The notes: generated by a model not told the origin, from the sequence alone. Counted from the stretch's first letter, positions 9,100-19,186 are shown. The stretch: DNA of 64,000 bases from Hyphomicrobiales bacterium (GCA_013214705.1 JABSRZ010000003.1:124001-188000), one strand, 5' to 3'. A program made the numbers and translations.

Positions 9100-10867
9100 G
9101 GGGAATTCCTTTTGTTTGTGCTATTTTTTGGTATTTTACAGCTGGTTTTAGAACCATGCCCTTATCAAACTGGTCGACAATTCCCCGCTGGATTTCCTGC
9201 CATGGGGTTTGATGATCTGGGTAGTCAAACCCACCTTGCGCTTCCAAAGCTTGCAACCTAGATGCGAGGATTGTTTCATCAACCAGCATATTGGCCTCTC
9301 GCTTTTTCAAGTCAACCCGGATCATGTCACCAGTTTGCACCAACGCCAAGCCGCCCAATATCGCCGCCTCAGGCGAAGCGTTTAATATAGAAGGAGACGC
9401 TGAAGTACCTGACTGACGTCCGTCACCAATGCACGGCATCACCGTGACGCCGCGTTTTATCAGATCTGCTGGTGGCTGCATATTCACAACCTCGGCACCG
9501 CCAGGGTAACCAATCGGCCCGGTTCCGCGCACCACCAAGATGCAGCTTTCATCAATTGCCAATGCAGGGTCATCGATCCGATTATGGTAATCTTCCGGTC
9601 CTTCAAATACGATAGCCCTGCCTTCAAATGCATCTGGATCGTCTGGATTAGACAAATAACGATTGCGGAACTCATCGGTGATGACAGACATTTTCATAAT
9701 AGCACTATCAAACAGATTGCCGTGAAGGTTTACAAACCCGCCCGCTTCTTTCAAAGGCTGGGCGTATGGCCAGATAACCTCTTCGTTGCTAATAACAGCG
9801 TCGGTATAAAGCTCTTTAATTGATTTTCCTACGACTGTGACGGCACTTGGGTTCGGCAATACACCAGCTTTTAACAGCTCTGACATTATGGCAGGCACAC
9901 CGCCTGCCCGGTGAAAGTCTTCAGCTAAATATTTTCCAGCTGGTTGCATATTAATGAGCAACGGAATATTAAGGCCAAATTTTTCCCAATCATCATTGGT
10001 CAATTCCACCCCCAAATGCGCAGCGATGGCATTTAAATGGATAGGCGCGTTGGTCGAGCCGCCAACGGCAGAATTAGCGACAATCGCATTCTCAAAAGCT
10101 TCCCTCGTCATGATGTCAGATGGCTTGATATCTTCATGCACCATGTCGACGATCCGCCGCCCAGTTTCATAGGACATTTGGCCCCGTTCACGGTAGGGTG
10201 CAGGAATGGACGCGGAGCCCGGCAATTGCATACCCAACACTTCTGCCAGCGAGTTCATGGTGCTGGCCGTGCCCATGGTATTACAATAACCAACAGATGG
10301 TGCAGAGGCTGACACAACATCCATAAATTCTTCATAGTTTATTTCTTCAGCCGCCAAATCCTGGCGCGCATCCCAAAGAGACGTTCCAGAACCGGCACGT
10401 TCACCCTTGTGCCAACCGTTTAACATTGGCCCAACGGACAGCGCGATTGCTGGTATATTTACGGTGGCCGCGGCCATTAAAAGTGCAGGCGTTGTCTTGT
10501 CGCAACCGATGGTCAAAACAACACCATCAATGGGGTAGCCATGAAGAACTTCTACCAAGCCTAAATAGGCGAGGTTTCGATCTAATGACGCTGTTGGTCG
10601 CTTTCCAGACTCTTGAATCGGATGCACGGGGAATTCAAAACAAATTCCTCCCGCCGAAACTACCCCCTCGCGTACCCGCTTCGCCAATTCTATATGGTGA
10701 CGATTACACGGCGATAAATCAGACCCGGTTTGAGCAATCCCAATAATCGGTTTCCCAGATTGTAGTTCACCCCGTGTGATACCAAAATTCAAATATCGCT
10801 CTATATAGAGCGCGGTCATTCCGGGGTTGTTAGGGTTATCAAACCATTGTTGCGAACGAAATTTCAT
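9086..10867 (-). CDS. IlvD/Edd-family sugar-acid dehydratase
   Basis: This encodes 593 residues of the [2Fe-2S] dihydroxyacid/aldonate dehydratase family. Cluster cysteines are seen in SPCNRHH (near residue 54), TIGCDKT (near 122) and [12 protein letters not shown] (near 195). The C-terminal [15 protein letters not shown] block carries the catalytic serine region. The overall pattern ([11 protein letters not shown] start, [16 protein letters not shown]) fits pentonate/aldonate dehydratases such as arabinonate or xylonate dehydratase, which convert an aldonate to 2-keto-3-deoxyaldonate. Sitting between two SDR genes and near an FAH hydrolase, it is probably the third step of an oxidative non-phosphorylating sugar pathway. 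The exact sugar acid is not deducible by reading. Confidence 0.87.
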   Translation of the reverse strand: MKFRSQQWFDNPNNPGMTALYIERYLNFGITRGELQSGKPIIGIAQTGSDLSPCNRHHIELAKRVREGVVSAGGICFEFPVHPIQESGKRPTASLDRNLAYLGLVEVLHGYPIDGVVLTIGCDKTTPALLMAAATVNIPAIALSVGPMLNGWHKGERAGSGTSLWDARQDLAAEEINYEEFMDVVSASAPSVGYCNTMGTASTMNSLAEVLGMQLPGSASIPAPYRERGQMSYETGRRIVDMVHEDIKPSDIMTREAFENAIVANSAVGGSTNAPIHLNAIAAHLGVELTNDDWEKFGLNIPLLINMQPAGKYLAEDFHRAGGVPAIMSELLKAGVLPNPSAVTVVGKSIKELYTDAVISNEEVIWPYAQPLKEAGGFVNLHGNLFDSAIMKMSVITDEFRNRYLSNPDDPDAFEGRAIVFEGPEDYHNRIDDPALAIDESCILVVRGTGPIGYPGGAEVVNMQPPADLIKRGVTVMPCIGDGRQSGTSASPSILNASPEAAILGGLALVQTGDMIRVDLKKREANMLVDETILASRLQALEAQGGFDYPDHQTPWQEIQRGIVDQFDKGMVLKPAVKYQKIAQTKGIPRDNH

Positions 10868-10878
10868 TGAATTTTCCT

Positions 10879-11628
10879 TTAATAAGTTGCGCGACCACCA
10901 GAGAGGTCAAAAACAGCCCCGGTCGTGAATGAGTTTTCTTCTGAGCACAACCAAGCGACCATCGCCGCAATTTCTTCAACAGTTACGAACCTTGCCCGTG
11001 GAATTTTAGCGAGCATATAATCGATGAATTCTTGGCTGACTTGGTCAAGTATACGGGTTTTTGCCGTTGCTGGGGTGATGCAATTTACCGCGATATCTTG
11101 GCCGGCTAGTTCTTTACCAAGCGATTTTGTTATGGCGATTACCCCTGCCTTTGACGCAGAATAGGCTGACGCATTTGGGTTGCCTTCTTTGCCCGCTATC
11201 GAGGCCACATTAACAATGCGTCCGTAGCCTTTATCAGACATGCCGGGCACGATTGCTTTACAGCAATGGAACGTGCCATCAAGATTTACAGACTGTACTT
11301 TGCGCCACATATCAATTGGATAATCTGCTACCGTGCTGGTCGGGCCGGCAATGCCAGCGCTGTTGACCAATATATCTGCGGCGCCGAATTTTGCTTTGGT
11401 TTTCTGCGTAGCCTTTTCAACACTAGAAAAGTCACTTACATCTACATTGCAAAATAGCAGGCGGTCCTGTGGAAGCGCTTTTATTTTATTTTCTGGGTTA
11501 CTTGTATCGATATCCCAAATTGCAGCATTGGCACCAGAGCGCACCATAAGGTCAACAATAGCTGCCCCGATGCCATTGCAGCCTCCGGTTACCACGACTG
11601 TCTTGCCACTAAAATCATAACTATTCAT
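10879..11628 (-). CDS. SDR-family oxidoreductase
   Basis: This encodes 249 residues with TGGCNGIG near residue 14, NSAG, SIAGKEG, catalytic YSASK and C-terminal SGGRATY, all standard for NAD(P)-dependent SDR enzymes of the FabG-like branch. Its start ATG overlaps the stop of the FAH gene (ATGA at 11625-11628), so translation is coupled. Within the pathway it may oxidise the sugar itself or a later intermediate. A second SDR (8344-9099) and a third (19435-20247) are in the same island, so the three probably act at different steps. Confidence 0.8.
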   Translation of the reverse strand: MNSYDFSGKTVVVTGGCNGIGAAIVDLMVRSGANAAIWDIDTSNPENKIKALPQDRLLFCNVDVSDFSSVEKATQKTKAKFGAADILVNSAGIAGPTSTVADYPIDMWRKVQSVNLDGTFHCCKAIVPGMSDKGYGRIVNVASIAGKEGNPNASAYSASKAGVIAITKSLGKELAGQDIAVNCITPATAKTRILDQVSQEFIDYMLAKIPRARFVTVEEIAAMVAWLCSEENSFTTGAVFDLSGGRATY

Positions 11629-12488
11629 AATGCTTCCTTTTTATACGCAACAACTTTTTGCCGTTGGGAACCTAAATTCTGAATTTCCAGATTTACAACA
11701 TCTCCGATTTTCAAATACTTCGGTGGTTTCTTTCCCATACCCACGCCCGGGGGTGTTCCTGTGCAAATAAGATCGCCAGCTTCAAGCTGACAAAACTCGC
11801 TCATATAAGACACGATGGTTTTGACATCAAATATCATTTTATTAGTATTTCCCGATTGCATCCGCTCACCGTTCACATCCAATGACATAGTGAGAGATTG
11901 AACATCATCAATTGAATCTGGCGTTACCAATAATGGCCCGGTTGGGCAGAAATTTGGAAAGGATTTTCCCTTCACCCATTGGCCTCCTCGTTCAATTTGC
12001 CAAGCTCGTTCTGATACATCATTAACAACCACAAATCCGGCGATATGGTCCATTGCCTCATCAGCAGTGATGTCCAACGTAGTTTTGCCAATGACGATAC
12101 CCAGTTCAACTTCCCAATCCAGTTTGGTCATTTTGCTTGAATAAAAAATATCATCCATCGGGCCGCAATAGGTAGCCGTTGATTTGTTAAACAGAATTGG
12201 TTCTTTTGGGATATCCATACCCGCCTCAGCGGCATGGTCTGAATAGTTCAGACCGACGCACCAGATATTTAAAGGCTGAGCCGTTGGCGGCGCGATACGT
12301 TTCTCGCTGGTATCGAATATAGGCAACGTCGACAAATCAACCGCCTGTAGAGTGTTTATCAGTTCTGGACTTAAAGTCTTGGGACCAAAATCATCAACGA
12401 TGGATGATACATCACGCGCATTTCCATCTTCATCCATCACGCAAGGTGTCTTTTTACCTAAGCGTTCGCCAAATCGCATTAATCTCAT
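11625..12488 (-). CDS. FAH-superfamily hydrolase (2,4-diketo-3-deoxy sugar acid hydrolase-like)
   Basis: This encodes 287 residues with the fumarylacetoacetase fold: WCVGLNYSDHAAE near residue 70, metal ligands in DWEVELGIVIG (Glu/Glu) and NDVSERAWQ (Asp), the GKSFPNFCPTGP loop, and ICTGTPPGVGMG near the end. The closest known role for this pattern beside a KDF-dehydrogenase-like SDR is hydrolysis of a 2,4-diketo-3-deoxy aldonate to pyruvate plus a 2-hydroxy acid (lactate or glycolate). A longer frame begins at 12521, but the family N-terminus (MRLMRFG) and AAGGA spacing point to ATG 12488, which overlaps the enolase stop as ATGA. Confidence 0.82.
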   Translation of the reverse strand: MRLMRFGERLGKKTPCVMDEDGNARDVSSIVDDFGPKTLSPELINTLQAVDLSTLPIFDTSEKRIAPPTAQPLNIWCVGLNYSDHAAEAGMDIPKEPILFNKSTATYCGPMDDIFYSSKMTKLDWEVELGIVIGKTTLDITADEAMDHIAGFVVVNDVSERAWQIERGGQWVKGKSFPNFCPTGPLLVTPDSIDDVQSLTMSLDVNGERMQSGNTNKMIFDVKTIVSYMSEFCQLEAGDLICTGTPPGVGMGKKPPKYLKIGDVVNLEIQNLGSQRQKVVAYKKEAL

Positions 12489-13804
12489 TTTGTTTTTCCT
12501 TGTTGTGCTTTGCCCCACCACGTAGCTGATAGCGGAGAGCCGCCAACAAAAGCGACCGCGCCGAGTTCATCTTGGATGCGTAAACATTCATTCCATTTTG
12601 CCATTCTCTCGGACCTAGTGAATGATCCAACTTTCAATTGTCCTGAATTCAAACCTACCGCCAGATGGCTGATTGATACGTCTTCGGTTTCTCCAGAACG
12701 CGCTGACACGACCGAGCGATAACCCGCATTTTCGGCAGCCGCAAATGCATTGACGGCTTCAGTGACGGTTCCGGCTTGGTTCACTTTAATCAGCACCGCA
12801 TTGCAGGCTTTTTGCGATGCGGCTTCTTCAACCAATTTCGCATTCGTAACCAGATAATCATCGCCAATTATCTGAACCTGATCACCAAATGCTGCCGTGA
12901 AGGCAGCCATACCCGCAACATCATCTTCTGCTAGCGGATCTTCTATGGAGGCAATTGGATAGTTTTTCAACCAACCACCCAACATCTCAATCATCTCATC
13001 TGTATCGAGGGTTCTGTCCTCAAGTGCCAGTCGGTATTTGCCATTCTCTTCAAATTCTGAAGCCGCAATATCGAGGGAGATCACAACCCTGTCGCCGGGT
13101 TTTTCACCTGCTGCTTCAATTGCAGAAACAAGCGTTTCTAAGGCTTCTTCATTACTATCAAAAACCGGCCACCAACCGCCCTCATCTGCAACGCCTACGC
13201 TATGTCCTTTTTGCATCATTATCGCGCCAGCTGCCCGATAGATTTCGGAAGTCACTTCCATGACCTCATCGAAGCTTTCAGCCCCCGGGACCATAACCAT
13301 GAAATCCTGAATATCGACACGCCTGCCCGCATGTGCGCCGCCGCCAAATATCTGTATTTCAGGTAAAGGAATTGTTGGGCTTCGGTTGTAGCTTGTTGCA
13401 ATATGCCGCCAAAGAGGCTGATTATTATAGGCGGCAGCTGCATGTAATACGGCAAGAGAGGTTGCAATGGTTGCATTCCCCCCCAGTTCAGACTTAAGCG
13501 GTGTATCATCTAATTCAAGCAGTGCGTTATCGACTTCAATTTGAGCCAGCGCGTCCATGCCTATGAGTGCAGCAGAGATATGCGTGTTAATTCCACGTAA
13601 AGCTTTTTGCACGTCCATACCGCCAAGCCTCTTACCGCCATCACGTAAATCGACAGCTTCTCGCTTTCCACGAGAGGCACCAGCCGGTGCAATCGCCCGA
13701 CCAAGCGTTCCGTTCTGTAAAATGACGGTAACTTCAACAGTTGGGTTACCCCTGCTATCCCATACCCGTCGGCCAATCAGAGAACTGATATTAGATTTTG
13801 TCAT
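12485..13804 (-). CDS. Diverged enolase paralog in a sugar-catabolism operon
   Basis: This encodes 439 residues and is full length for enolase. Residues equivalent to yeast metal ligands (D246, E295, D320) are present as D245, E288 and D315. Catalytic equivalents E208 (VADEGG), K340 (LIKVNQ) and K391 (GQLKVG) are kept, and H158 is in GGGAHAG. Several normally fixed positions differ: the catalytic loop reads PAGASRGKRE instead of SGASTG, E168 is replaced by D167 (IQDFM instead of QEFM), and the SHRSGETED motif is SARSGETED, losing H373. The substrate may therefore not be 2-phosphoglycerate. It could be a related phosphorylated or free sugar acid, or this may be a weak enolase. It is co-translated with an APH-type kinase (TAATG overlap at 13804) and the FAH hydrolase. 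Confidence 0.85.
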   Translation of the reverse strand: MTKSNISSLIGRRVWDSRGNPTVEVTVILQNGTLGRAIAPAGASRGKREAVDLRDGGKRLGGMDVQKALRGINTHISAALIGMDALAQIEVDNALLELDDTPLKSELGGNATIATSLAVLHAAAAYNNQPLWRHIATSYNRSPTIPLPEIQIFGGGAHAGRRVDIQDFMVMVPGAESFDEVMEVTSEIYRAAGAIMMQKGHSVGVADEGGWWPVFDSNEEALETLVSAIEAAGEKPGDRVVISLDIAASEFEENGKYRLALEDRTLDTDEMIEMLGGWLKNYPIASIEDPLAEDDVAGMAAFTAAFGDQVQIIGDDYLVTNAKLVEEAASQKACNAVLIKVNQAGTVTEAVNAFAAAENAGYRSVVSARSGETEDVSISHLAVGLNSGQLKVGSFTRSERMAKWNECLRIQDELGAVAFVGGSPLSATWWGKAQQGKTK

Positions 13805-14808
13805 TATGTCTCGCTTGTATTTTTTACTGCCCTTATCACATCGTTTATTGATGTCACTGGGCTTTTGATTATGGGAATGGTTAAGGTGCGAATTTTCACT
13901 CGTGTCTTTTCAGATAAATATTCTGCTGGGGACTTACCATCAACACGGGCGAGCATTAATGCAGGTACTAACGCAGCTACACGAGTTTCTAAATCTTGCG
14001 GGTTTTCCCATGTGATATGAGCAGCATAGGCTTGCCAAAATGCTTTAACTTCTGCAAACAAACTCTGTGAACAGGCAGGCATATGTAGTGCCTTTAAGAT
14101 CAGATGATGCAAACAAAATGATAGGTCGAAGCTGGGATCACCCATTGTTGCACATTCAGCATCAAGGAAAATCGGATTACCGGCTTTAAACAAAACATTT
14201 TTGGGACTTACATCCCCATGAACCAAGGTGATGTTTGATTGGAAATGAAAATCAACCAGTGAATTCAGTTGAGATGAGATATCAGAATGCTTGTTCGCGA
14301 GGAATCTCAGATAGGGTTCAAGGCGTAATGCATGGAAGTCACCATGGTTTTGAAACCCGCTCTGATTAAAACCAGCTTCTGTTGACCGAGCATGTATTTG
14401 CCCCAAAATATCCGCCACCTTTGCAGCCTCACCTCTGGGTTGTTTTGCCTGAAGCAATGCATCTTTCCAAAGATAGACGTCGTCGCCAGAAATATATTCC
14501 ATGGCAAAACCGCAGTCCTGCTCAGACCAACCCAGCAGTTCGGGTACATTTTCGGGCGCAAAGTTAGCAACGAACGAAAGCCAATCATATTCAGCCTTGT
14601 TGCGCAGCACTGGTGCTTCCCAGTTTTCCTTTACGCGCAATTTGGCCAGTGCAAACTTCATGCAAATTTCACGATCAGGCAATGCCAGAATAACGATATC
14701 TGACGAAATGCCACCTGTCATTCGACGCACTGAAGTTACGTCTGCTGATTTTGCTAAACCGAGATTTACAATAAGGTTTTGGCAACGTTGTTTAAGTGAT
14801 ATGGACAT
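13804..14808 (-). CDS. APH-family small-molecule kinase
   Basis: This encodes 334 residues of the aminoglycoside-phosphotransferase/choline-kinase-like fold. The catalytic loop is LVHGDVSPKNVLF (HGD...N) and the metal-binding DFG-equivalent is FLDAECATMGDPSFD; an N-terminal MTGGISSDIV nucleotide loop and a K in CMKFA are visible. Members phosphorylate hydroxyl groups of small molecules such as sugars, choline or antibiotics. Within a sugar operon the likely substrate is the sugar or one of its acids, and its direct coupling to the enolase paralog suggests that its product is processed by that protein. An antibiotic-resistance role is unlikely in this context. Confidence 0.82.
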   Translation of the reverse strand: MSISLKQRCQNLIVNLGLAKSADVTSVRRMTGGISSDIVILALPDREICMKFALAKLRVKENWEAPVLRNKAEYDWLSFVANFAPENVPELLGWSEQDCGFAMEYISGDDVYLWKDALLQAKQPRGEAAKVADILGQIHARSTEAGFNQSGFQNHGDFHALRLEPYLRFLANKHSDISSQLNSLVDFHFQSNITLVHGDVSPKNVLFKAGNPIFLDAECATMGDPSFDLSFCLHHLILKALHMPACSQSLFAEVKAFWQAYAAHITWENPQDLETRVAALVPALMLARVDGKSPAEYLSEKTRVKIRTLTIPIIKSPVTSINDVIRAVKNTSET

Positions 14809-14883
14809 TATGGAAACTCTGATAGCTCTCGGTTAATTTGTAATTCAGTCTTAAATTGATCGCCTGGGAATTGATAGCTAGAG

Positions 14884-15993
14884 TCAAAGCCGCAATTCAC
14901 TTGCAACATCAAATAAACAGACCTTTGACATATTGATTGCAAACTCCATCGTGCCCCCCTCAACAGGTGCATCGTCAGGCTCACAACTCACAATCATTTT
15001 TTGCCCGGCGAGGACCGTCATCAAAATAGTTTCTGAACCTGTTGGTTCAACCATATCCACCAACACCTTTACGGTTACAGGTGTTGAGCCGTAAATTTCT
15101 ACACGGGTGGCGTGTACAGGGCTGAAGTGTTCTGGCCTAACACCAAAAATTACCGACTGGCCTGGTTTCAGGCTGTTGAATTTTCCTTTCGGCAGGGCCA
15201 GGACAGATCCATCACCACCATCGATCACAACACCAGGACCATCGGCAGATTCTGCAATTTTCGCTTCCAGAAAATTCATTGTTGGTGAGCCCATAAAACC
15301 GGCAACAAAGCGGTTTACGGGGCGCTCATATATTTCCTTTGGCGTGTCATATTGCTGCAGCACGCCATTGTGCATGACGGCGATGCGGCTTGCCAATGTC
15401 ATGGCTTCAACTTGATCATGCGTCACATAAACAGTGGTTTTGCCAACCCGTTGATGTAGTTTTTTAATCTCCGAGCGCATTTCAATCCGCAATTTAGCAT
15501 CTAGGTTTGAAAGGGGTTCATCGAACAGAAATAGTTTTGGATCCCGTACAAGCGCGCGGCCCATAGCAACTCTTTGTCGTTGGCCGCCTGATAATTGGCT
15601 CGGTTTACGTTGAAGCAGTGGTTCAATTTGCAATAGAGAGGATACGCGATCAATCGCCTCAATTTGTTCCGCTTTCGGAATCTTGCGGCTCTGCATACCA
15701 AAGGCCATATTTTCGCGAACCGTCATGGTTGGATAGAGCGCGTAGCTTTGAAATACCATTGCGATATCACGGTCTTTTGGGGCTTCGTCATTTACGAGGC
15801 GGTCTTCAATCCAGATTTCTCCAGAAGTGATACTTTCAAGACCGGCAATCATGGATAAAAGTGTAGATTTTCCGCAACCAGAGGGTCCAACAAGTGCGAT
15901 AAATTCGCCGGATTTTGCCTCAAGGTTAATGTCTTTGAGAACTTCAACTTTCCCGTAACTTTTACGTAGGTTTTTAATGGTAAGAGATGACAT
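14884..15993 (-). CDS. Sugar ABC importer ATPase (UgpC/MalK type)
   Basis: This encodes 369 residues: an ATPase domain with Walker A GPSGCGKST near residue 38, Q-loop VFQSYALYP, signature LSGGQRQR, Walker B LFLFDEPLSNLDA and switch VTHDQVEA, followed by the C-terminal TOBE/regulatory region (about 235-369) that includes FGVRPEHF. This is the architecture of carbohydrate uptake transporter-1 family ATPases, which energise the two permeases encoded just upstream. The 14-bp gap to the permease stop and a 75-bp gap to the kinase gene are consistent with one operon. Confidence 0.93.
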   Translation of the reverse strand: MSSLTIKNLRKSYGKVEVLKDINLEAKSGEFIALVGPSGCGKSTLLSMIAGLESITSGEIWIEDRLVNDEAPKDRDIAMVFQSYALYPTMTVRENMAFGMQSRKIPKAEQIEAIDRVSSLLQIEPLLQRKPSQLSGGQRQRVAMGRALVRDPKLFLFDEPLSNLDAKLRIEMRSEIKKLHQRVGKTTVYVTHDQVEAMTLASRIAVMHNGVLQQYDTPKEIYERPVNRFVAGFMGSPTMNFLEAKIAESADGPGVVIDGGDGSVLALPKGKFNSLKPGQSVIFGVRPEHFSPVHATRVEIYGSTPVTVKVLVDMVEPTGSETILMTVLAGQKMIVSCEPDDAPVEGGTMEFAINMSKVCLFDVASELRL

Positions 15994-16006
15994 ATTTTTA
16001 AACTTT

Positions 16007-16909
16007 CTATTTAACAGCGCCCTGAGTTAGACCGCGGACGAAATATTTACCCCCGACCACATAGATGAAAAGAGGTGGTAAGGCAGCCATGATCACAGCG
16101 GCGGCTTCAACGTTATATGCACGCACACCTGTACCTGAGCCACTGAAGGCTACAATGGCAGACGTGATGGGTTGCGTCGCACCAGAGGTAAACACCGTAC
16201 CGAAAAGAAATTCATTCCAGATTCCTGTAAACTGCCAAATTACCGTTACGACTAAAATAGGAGGCGAAAGTGGTAAAACAATTTTGTAGAAAATCCGCCA
16301 GAACCCGGCCCCGTCAATACGGGCAGCCTTGATCAAATCATCCGGAATATTAATAAAATAGTTGCGGCAAAACAACGTGGTAAAGGCTATTCCCTGTACG
16401 GTATGGATCAACACCAAACCGCTGATCGTATTGGACAAGCCAATATTTCCAAGCACAAATGCCCAGGGCAGTAAGGTCATTTGTTGAGGTAAGAATACAC
16501 CCAACGTTATCAATCCAAATAACATTCCAGAATATCTAAAGCGCCACTTTGACAGGATGTAACCGTTCACAAGCCCAAAGGCAGTGGAAATAATTGTTGC
16601 AGGTATCGCCATCCATAAGGAGTTGGAGAAAAACCGAGAGACACCTTCACATGAACCGGCAATGCAAAAAGTACCCCAGGCTTCAGCCCAGTATTGAAAG
16701 GATATGCTTTGCGGTATTGCAATGAAACCTGTCCGTACAATCTCCTCCAGAGGCCGCATAGAATTCATCAAAATAATGACTAATGGCATTAAATAGTATA
16801 GGCCAAAAACAGTCAGCAGAACATAGACAGTAAATTTGGACATAAAACGACGGCGTTTGCTGCCAGTTGCAAGGGGGTCGAATTCAATATGTTTATTGGC
16901 ATCAGCCAT
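16007..16909 (-). CDS. Sugar ABC importer permease (MalG type)
   Basis: This encodes about 300 residues with six hydrophobic helices and the cytoplasmic EAA loop AARIDGAGFWRIFYKIVLPL near residue 200, which docks on the ATPase. The N-terminal helix followed by MNSMRPLEEI is typical of the MalG/AglG side. A longer frame reaches 16924, but ATG 16909 is preceded by AAGGAG at the right distance and is followed by a typical polar N-terminus. It overlaps the upstream permease gene by 8 bases. Confidence 0.9.
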   Translation of the reverse strand: MADANKHIEFDPLATGSKRRRFMSKFTVYVLLTVFGLYYLMPLVIILMNSMRPLEEIVRTGFIAIPQSISFQYWAEAWGTFCIAGSCEGVSRFFSNSLWMAIPATIISTAFGLVNGYILSKWRFRYSGMLFGLITLGVFLPQQMTLLPWAFVLGNIGLSNTISGLVLIHTVQGIAFTTLFCRNYFINIPDDLIKAARIDGAGFWRIFYKIVLPLSPPILVVTVIWQFTGIWNEFLFGTVFTSGATQPITSAIVAFSGSGTGVRAYNVEAAAVIMAALPPLFIYVVGGKYFVRGLTQGAVK

Positions 16910-17828
16910 GCTGATCTCCTTCACGGCGGCGACGCCAACTTATGAATATTGTGTAGGGAATGAGTATTGCTGCAATTGCGACTAGGATCATGACAGCCGC
17001 TGCAGCACCTTGTGCGATTTGCCCACGCTGAAACATTAAATCAAACACGACAATAGCAGGAACTGTTGTGGCGATACCCGGCCCGCCTTGGGTCAGGGCT
17101 AGCACTAAATCATATGTTTTGATTGCAAATTGAAGCAGAACAATTGCAACAGCCAAAAAGATCGGCCAGATTGTTGGCAGAATTACTTTACGGTAAGTAC
17201 GGGACATTGAAGCGCCATCTATTTGGGCCGCTTTCACCAAATCCCCATCAACCGAGCGTAGACCGGCCAAAATCAACGCCATAGCAAATCCAGATGCGTG
17301 CCAAATGGCTGTAATTACTATCACATAAAGCGCCATCTTCCGGTTCGTGATCCAGTCAAAATCTGCAGCTAGCCACCCTAGGTCGCGCAGCGCCAATTCA
17401 ACACCTGTAGAGGGATGATAAATCCACCGCCAAACGGTTCCCGTAACGATAAAAGAAATAGCCAGTGGATACAGATAGATTGTACGCCACATGCCTTCAG
17501 CACGTACACGCTGGTCAATTAATATTGCGAGCACCGTACCGACAATTAACGAACCCACCAGATATAGCGAACCAAAAATAAATAAGTTTTGATAGGCAAC
17601 TGTCCACCTTTTGCTTTTCCATAAGGCGACGTATTCGCCAAATCCGCCGTAGGACATATCGGGTAACAACGTTGAATTGGAAATGGAAATCCATACGGTC
17701 CAAAGTGTAAAAACAACAACGTATATCAACGTTACAGCTATTGTCGGAATCAATACTATTTGGGGCGTATGCTCAAACAGCCAGCGTTTCCAATTTTTTG
17801 GTGATTGATGAGTCTTAGGCAATTGCAT
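16902..17828 (-). CDS. Sugar ABC importer permease (MalF type)
   Basis: This encodes 308 residues with six hydrophobic segments and the EAA loop AAQIDGASMSRTYRKVILPT near residue 210. The N-terminus (WLFEHTPQIVLIPT) and the periplasmic loop with WISISNSTLLP fit the MalF/AglF partner. It is transcribed between the binding protein and the MalG-type permease, in the standard order for this importer family. Confidence 0.9.
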   Translation of the reverse strand: MQLPKTHQSPKNWKRWLFEHTPQIVLIPTIAVTLIYVVVFTLWTVWISISNSTLLPDMSYGGFGEYVALWKSKRWTVAYQNLFIFGSLYLVGSLIVGTVLAILIDQRVRAEGMWRTIYLYPLAISFIVTGTVWRWIYHPSTGVELALRDLGWLAADFDWITNRKMALYVIVITAIWHASGFAMALILAGLRSVDGDLVKAAQIDGASMSRTYRKVILPTIWPIFLAVAIVLLQFAIKTYDLVLALTQGGPGIATTVPAIVVFDLMFQRGQIAQGAAAAVMILVAIAAILIPYTIFISWRRRREGDQHG

Positions 17829-17908
17829 TACGTCCCTCGTTTACAATTTTTATGGTTAGATAGGCCCCACAGTTAGTGAGGATTGTGGGGCCAGTCAAGG
17901 GAGACAAA

Positions 17909-19186
17909 TTACATTTGTGTCTCGACAGCGTCAGCTAATAATTCTGCTGCTTCTTCGGCAGAAATAGAACTGTCAGCCACAAACTCAGTGATCACTTCCA
18001 TCATTGCACCACGATATTTTTGCAATACGGTCATGTTGTGAGCCATAGAGCGTACAAGAGTGCCTTCAGCAACTGAAGCTTTCAGATGGGTTTGGCTATC
18101 TTGTTGACACTGGGTGAAACCGCCAACAGACATATCAATATCTGTTCGTGAAGGGATAGAGCCTTTGGCAACGTTAAAGATGACTTGGAATTCCGGCGAC
18201 ATAATTGTTTTCGCTAGTAATTTTTGTCCATCAATATAGTCTTGGTCACTTTGCTCAAAAAAGACAACAGAGTCAGCATTCAGAATGTAGCCAGTGCCAC
18301 CCCAATTTACAGGAGTTTGATGACAAACATAATCTACACCTTCTTTGTATCCAGCGGCATTCGCTGAAGCAACGACCCAGTCACCCATCATGTTGAAGGC
18401 AGCATCTCCGTCCATGGTCATTGCCATGGCTTGCTCCCAGCTACGACCGGTGATGTCGTCATCCATATAACCAACCATTTTACGCAATTGTGCAAAAGAA
18501 TCGATCATACCCTGGCTACGCATGGCATCCACATCAGCTTCTTGGAAAGCTTTGCGATACAGATCAATGTCAATACCATAAACAACATCGTCAAATACAG
18601 TTGAATCTGACCAATCAGCCGCTGCGTGGGCAATACAGAGCTTGCCGGCTGCTACGACCTTATCACAGGCTGCATTAAATTCATCCCAAGTTTTAGGGAC
18701 AGAAAGGCCCAATTCATCAAGCATTTTCTTAGAGCTATACATCCAGTTTACACGATGGATATTCATTGGTGCAGCAACCCATTTTCCGGTTGGTTTCATT
18801 ACCGAGATTAATTCAGGCGCAACAACATCGTCCCAACCTTCAGCAGCAGCAACACTGTCAAGATCGGCGGTACGGCCCGTAGCATCCCACTCAGCAATTT
18901 CTGGACCTTTTAATTGAACGGCTGCTGGTGCGTTACCTGAAACCACATCGGAGCGCAATTTGGCCAGTGTGTTGGAGGTATGACCGGAAATTGCTGTTTG
19001 CTCCCACTTACCGCCAGCAGCTGTAAACATTTCACCCAGCACAGCGATAGCCGCAGCTTCAGAGCCTTGCGCCCATTGATGCAGCATATTGGTTTTCGGT
19101 TCCGCATGCACGGCAACGGCACTCATACTCAAAGCAACAACAGCAATGCTGGTTGTGCTAATTAATTGTTTAAACGTTTTTTTCAT
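17909..19186 (-). CDS. Periplasmic sugar-binding protein of ABC importer
   Basis: This encodes 425 residues. A Sec signal peptide (MKKTFK, hydrophobic core, cleavage after VHA) is followed by an extracellular solute-binding domain of the family-1 type. Features include NMLHQWAQGSEAAAI at the N-terminus, WVAAPMNIHRVNWM and the repeated aromatic WDEF/WEQAM sites usual for sugar stacking. Overall it resembles glucose/mannose-type binding proteins (GtsA-like). It is the first gene of the ten-gene operon and lies 130 bases from the divergent promoter region, consistent with it being the most highly expressed component. Confidence 0.9.
   Translation of the reverse strand: MKKTFKQLISTTSIAVVALSMSAVAVHAEPKTNMLHQWAQGSEAAAIAVLGEMFTAAGGKWEQTAISGHTSNTLAKLRSDVVSGNAPAAVQLKGPEIAEWDATGRTADLDSVAAAEGWDDVVAPELISVMKPTGKWVAAPMNIHRVNWMYSSKKMLDELGLSVPKTWDEFNAACDKVVAAGKLCIAHAAADWSDSTVFDDVVYGIDIDLYRKAFQEADVDAMRSQGMIDSFAQLRKMVGYMDDDITGRSWEQAMAMTMDGDAAFNMMGDWVVASANAAGYKEGVDYVCHQTPVNWGGTGYILNADSVVFFEQSDQDYIDGQKLLAKTIMSPEFQVIFNVAKGSIPSRTDIDMSVGGFTQCQQDSQTHLKASVAEGTLVRSMAHNMTVLQKYRGAMMEVITEFVADSSISAEEAAELLADAVETQM

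Noticed and set aside
13804-14808. Antibiotic-resistance role for the APH-type kinase
   Set aside because: It is embedded by overlap in a sugar-uptake operon; the fold is shared with many sugar and choline kinases.
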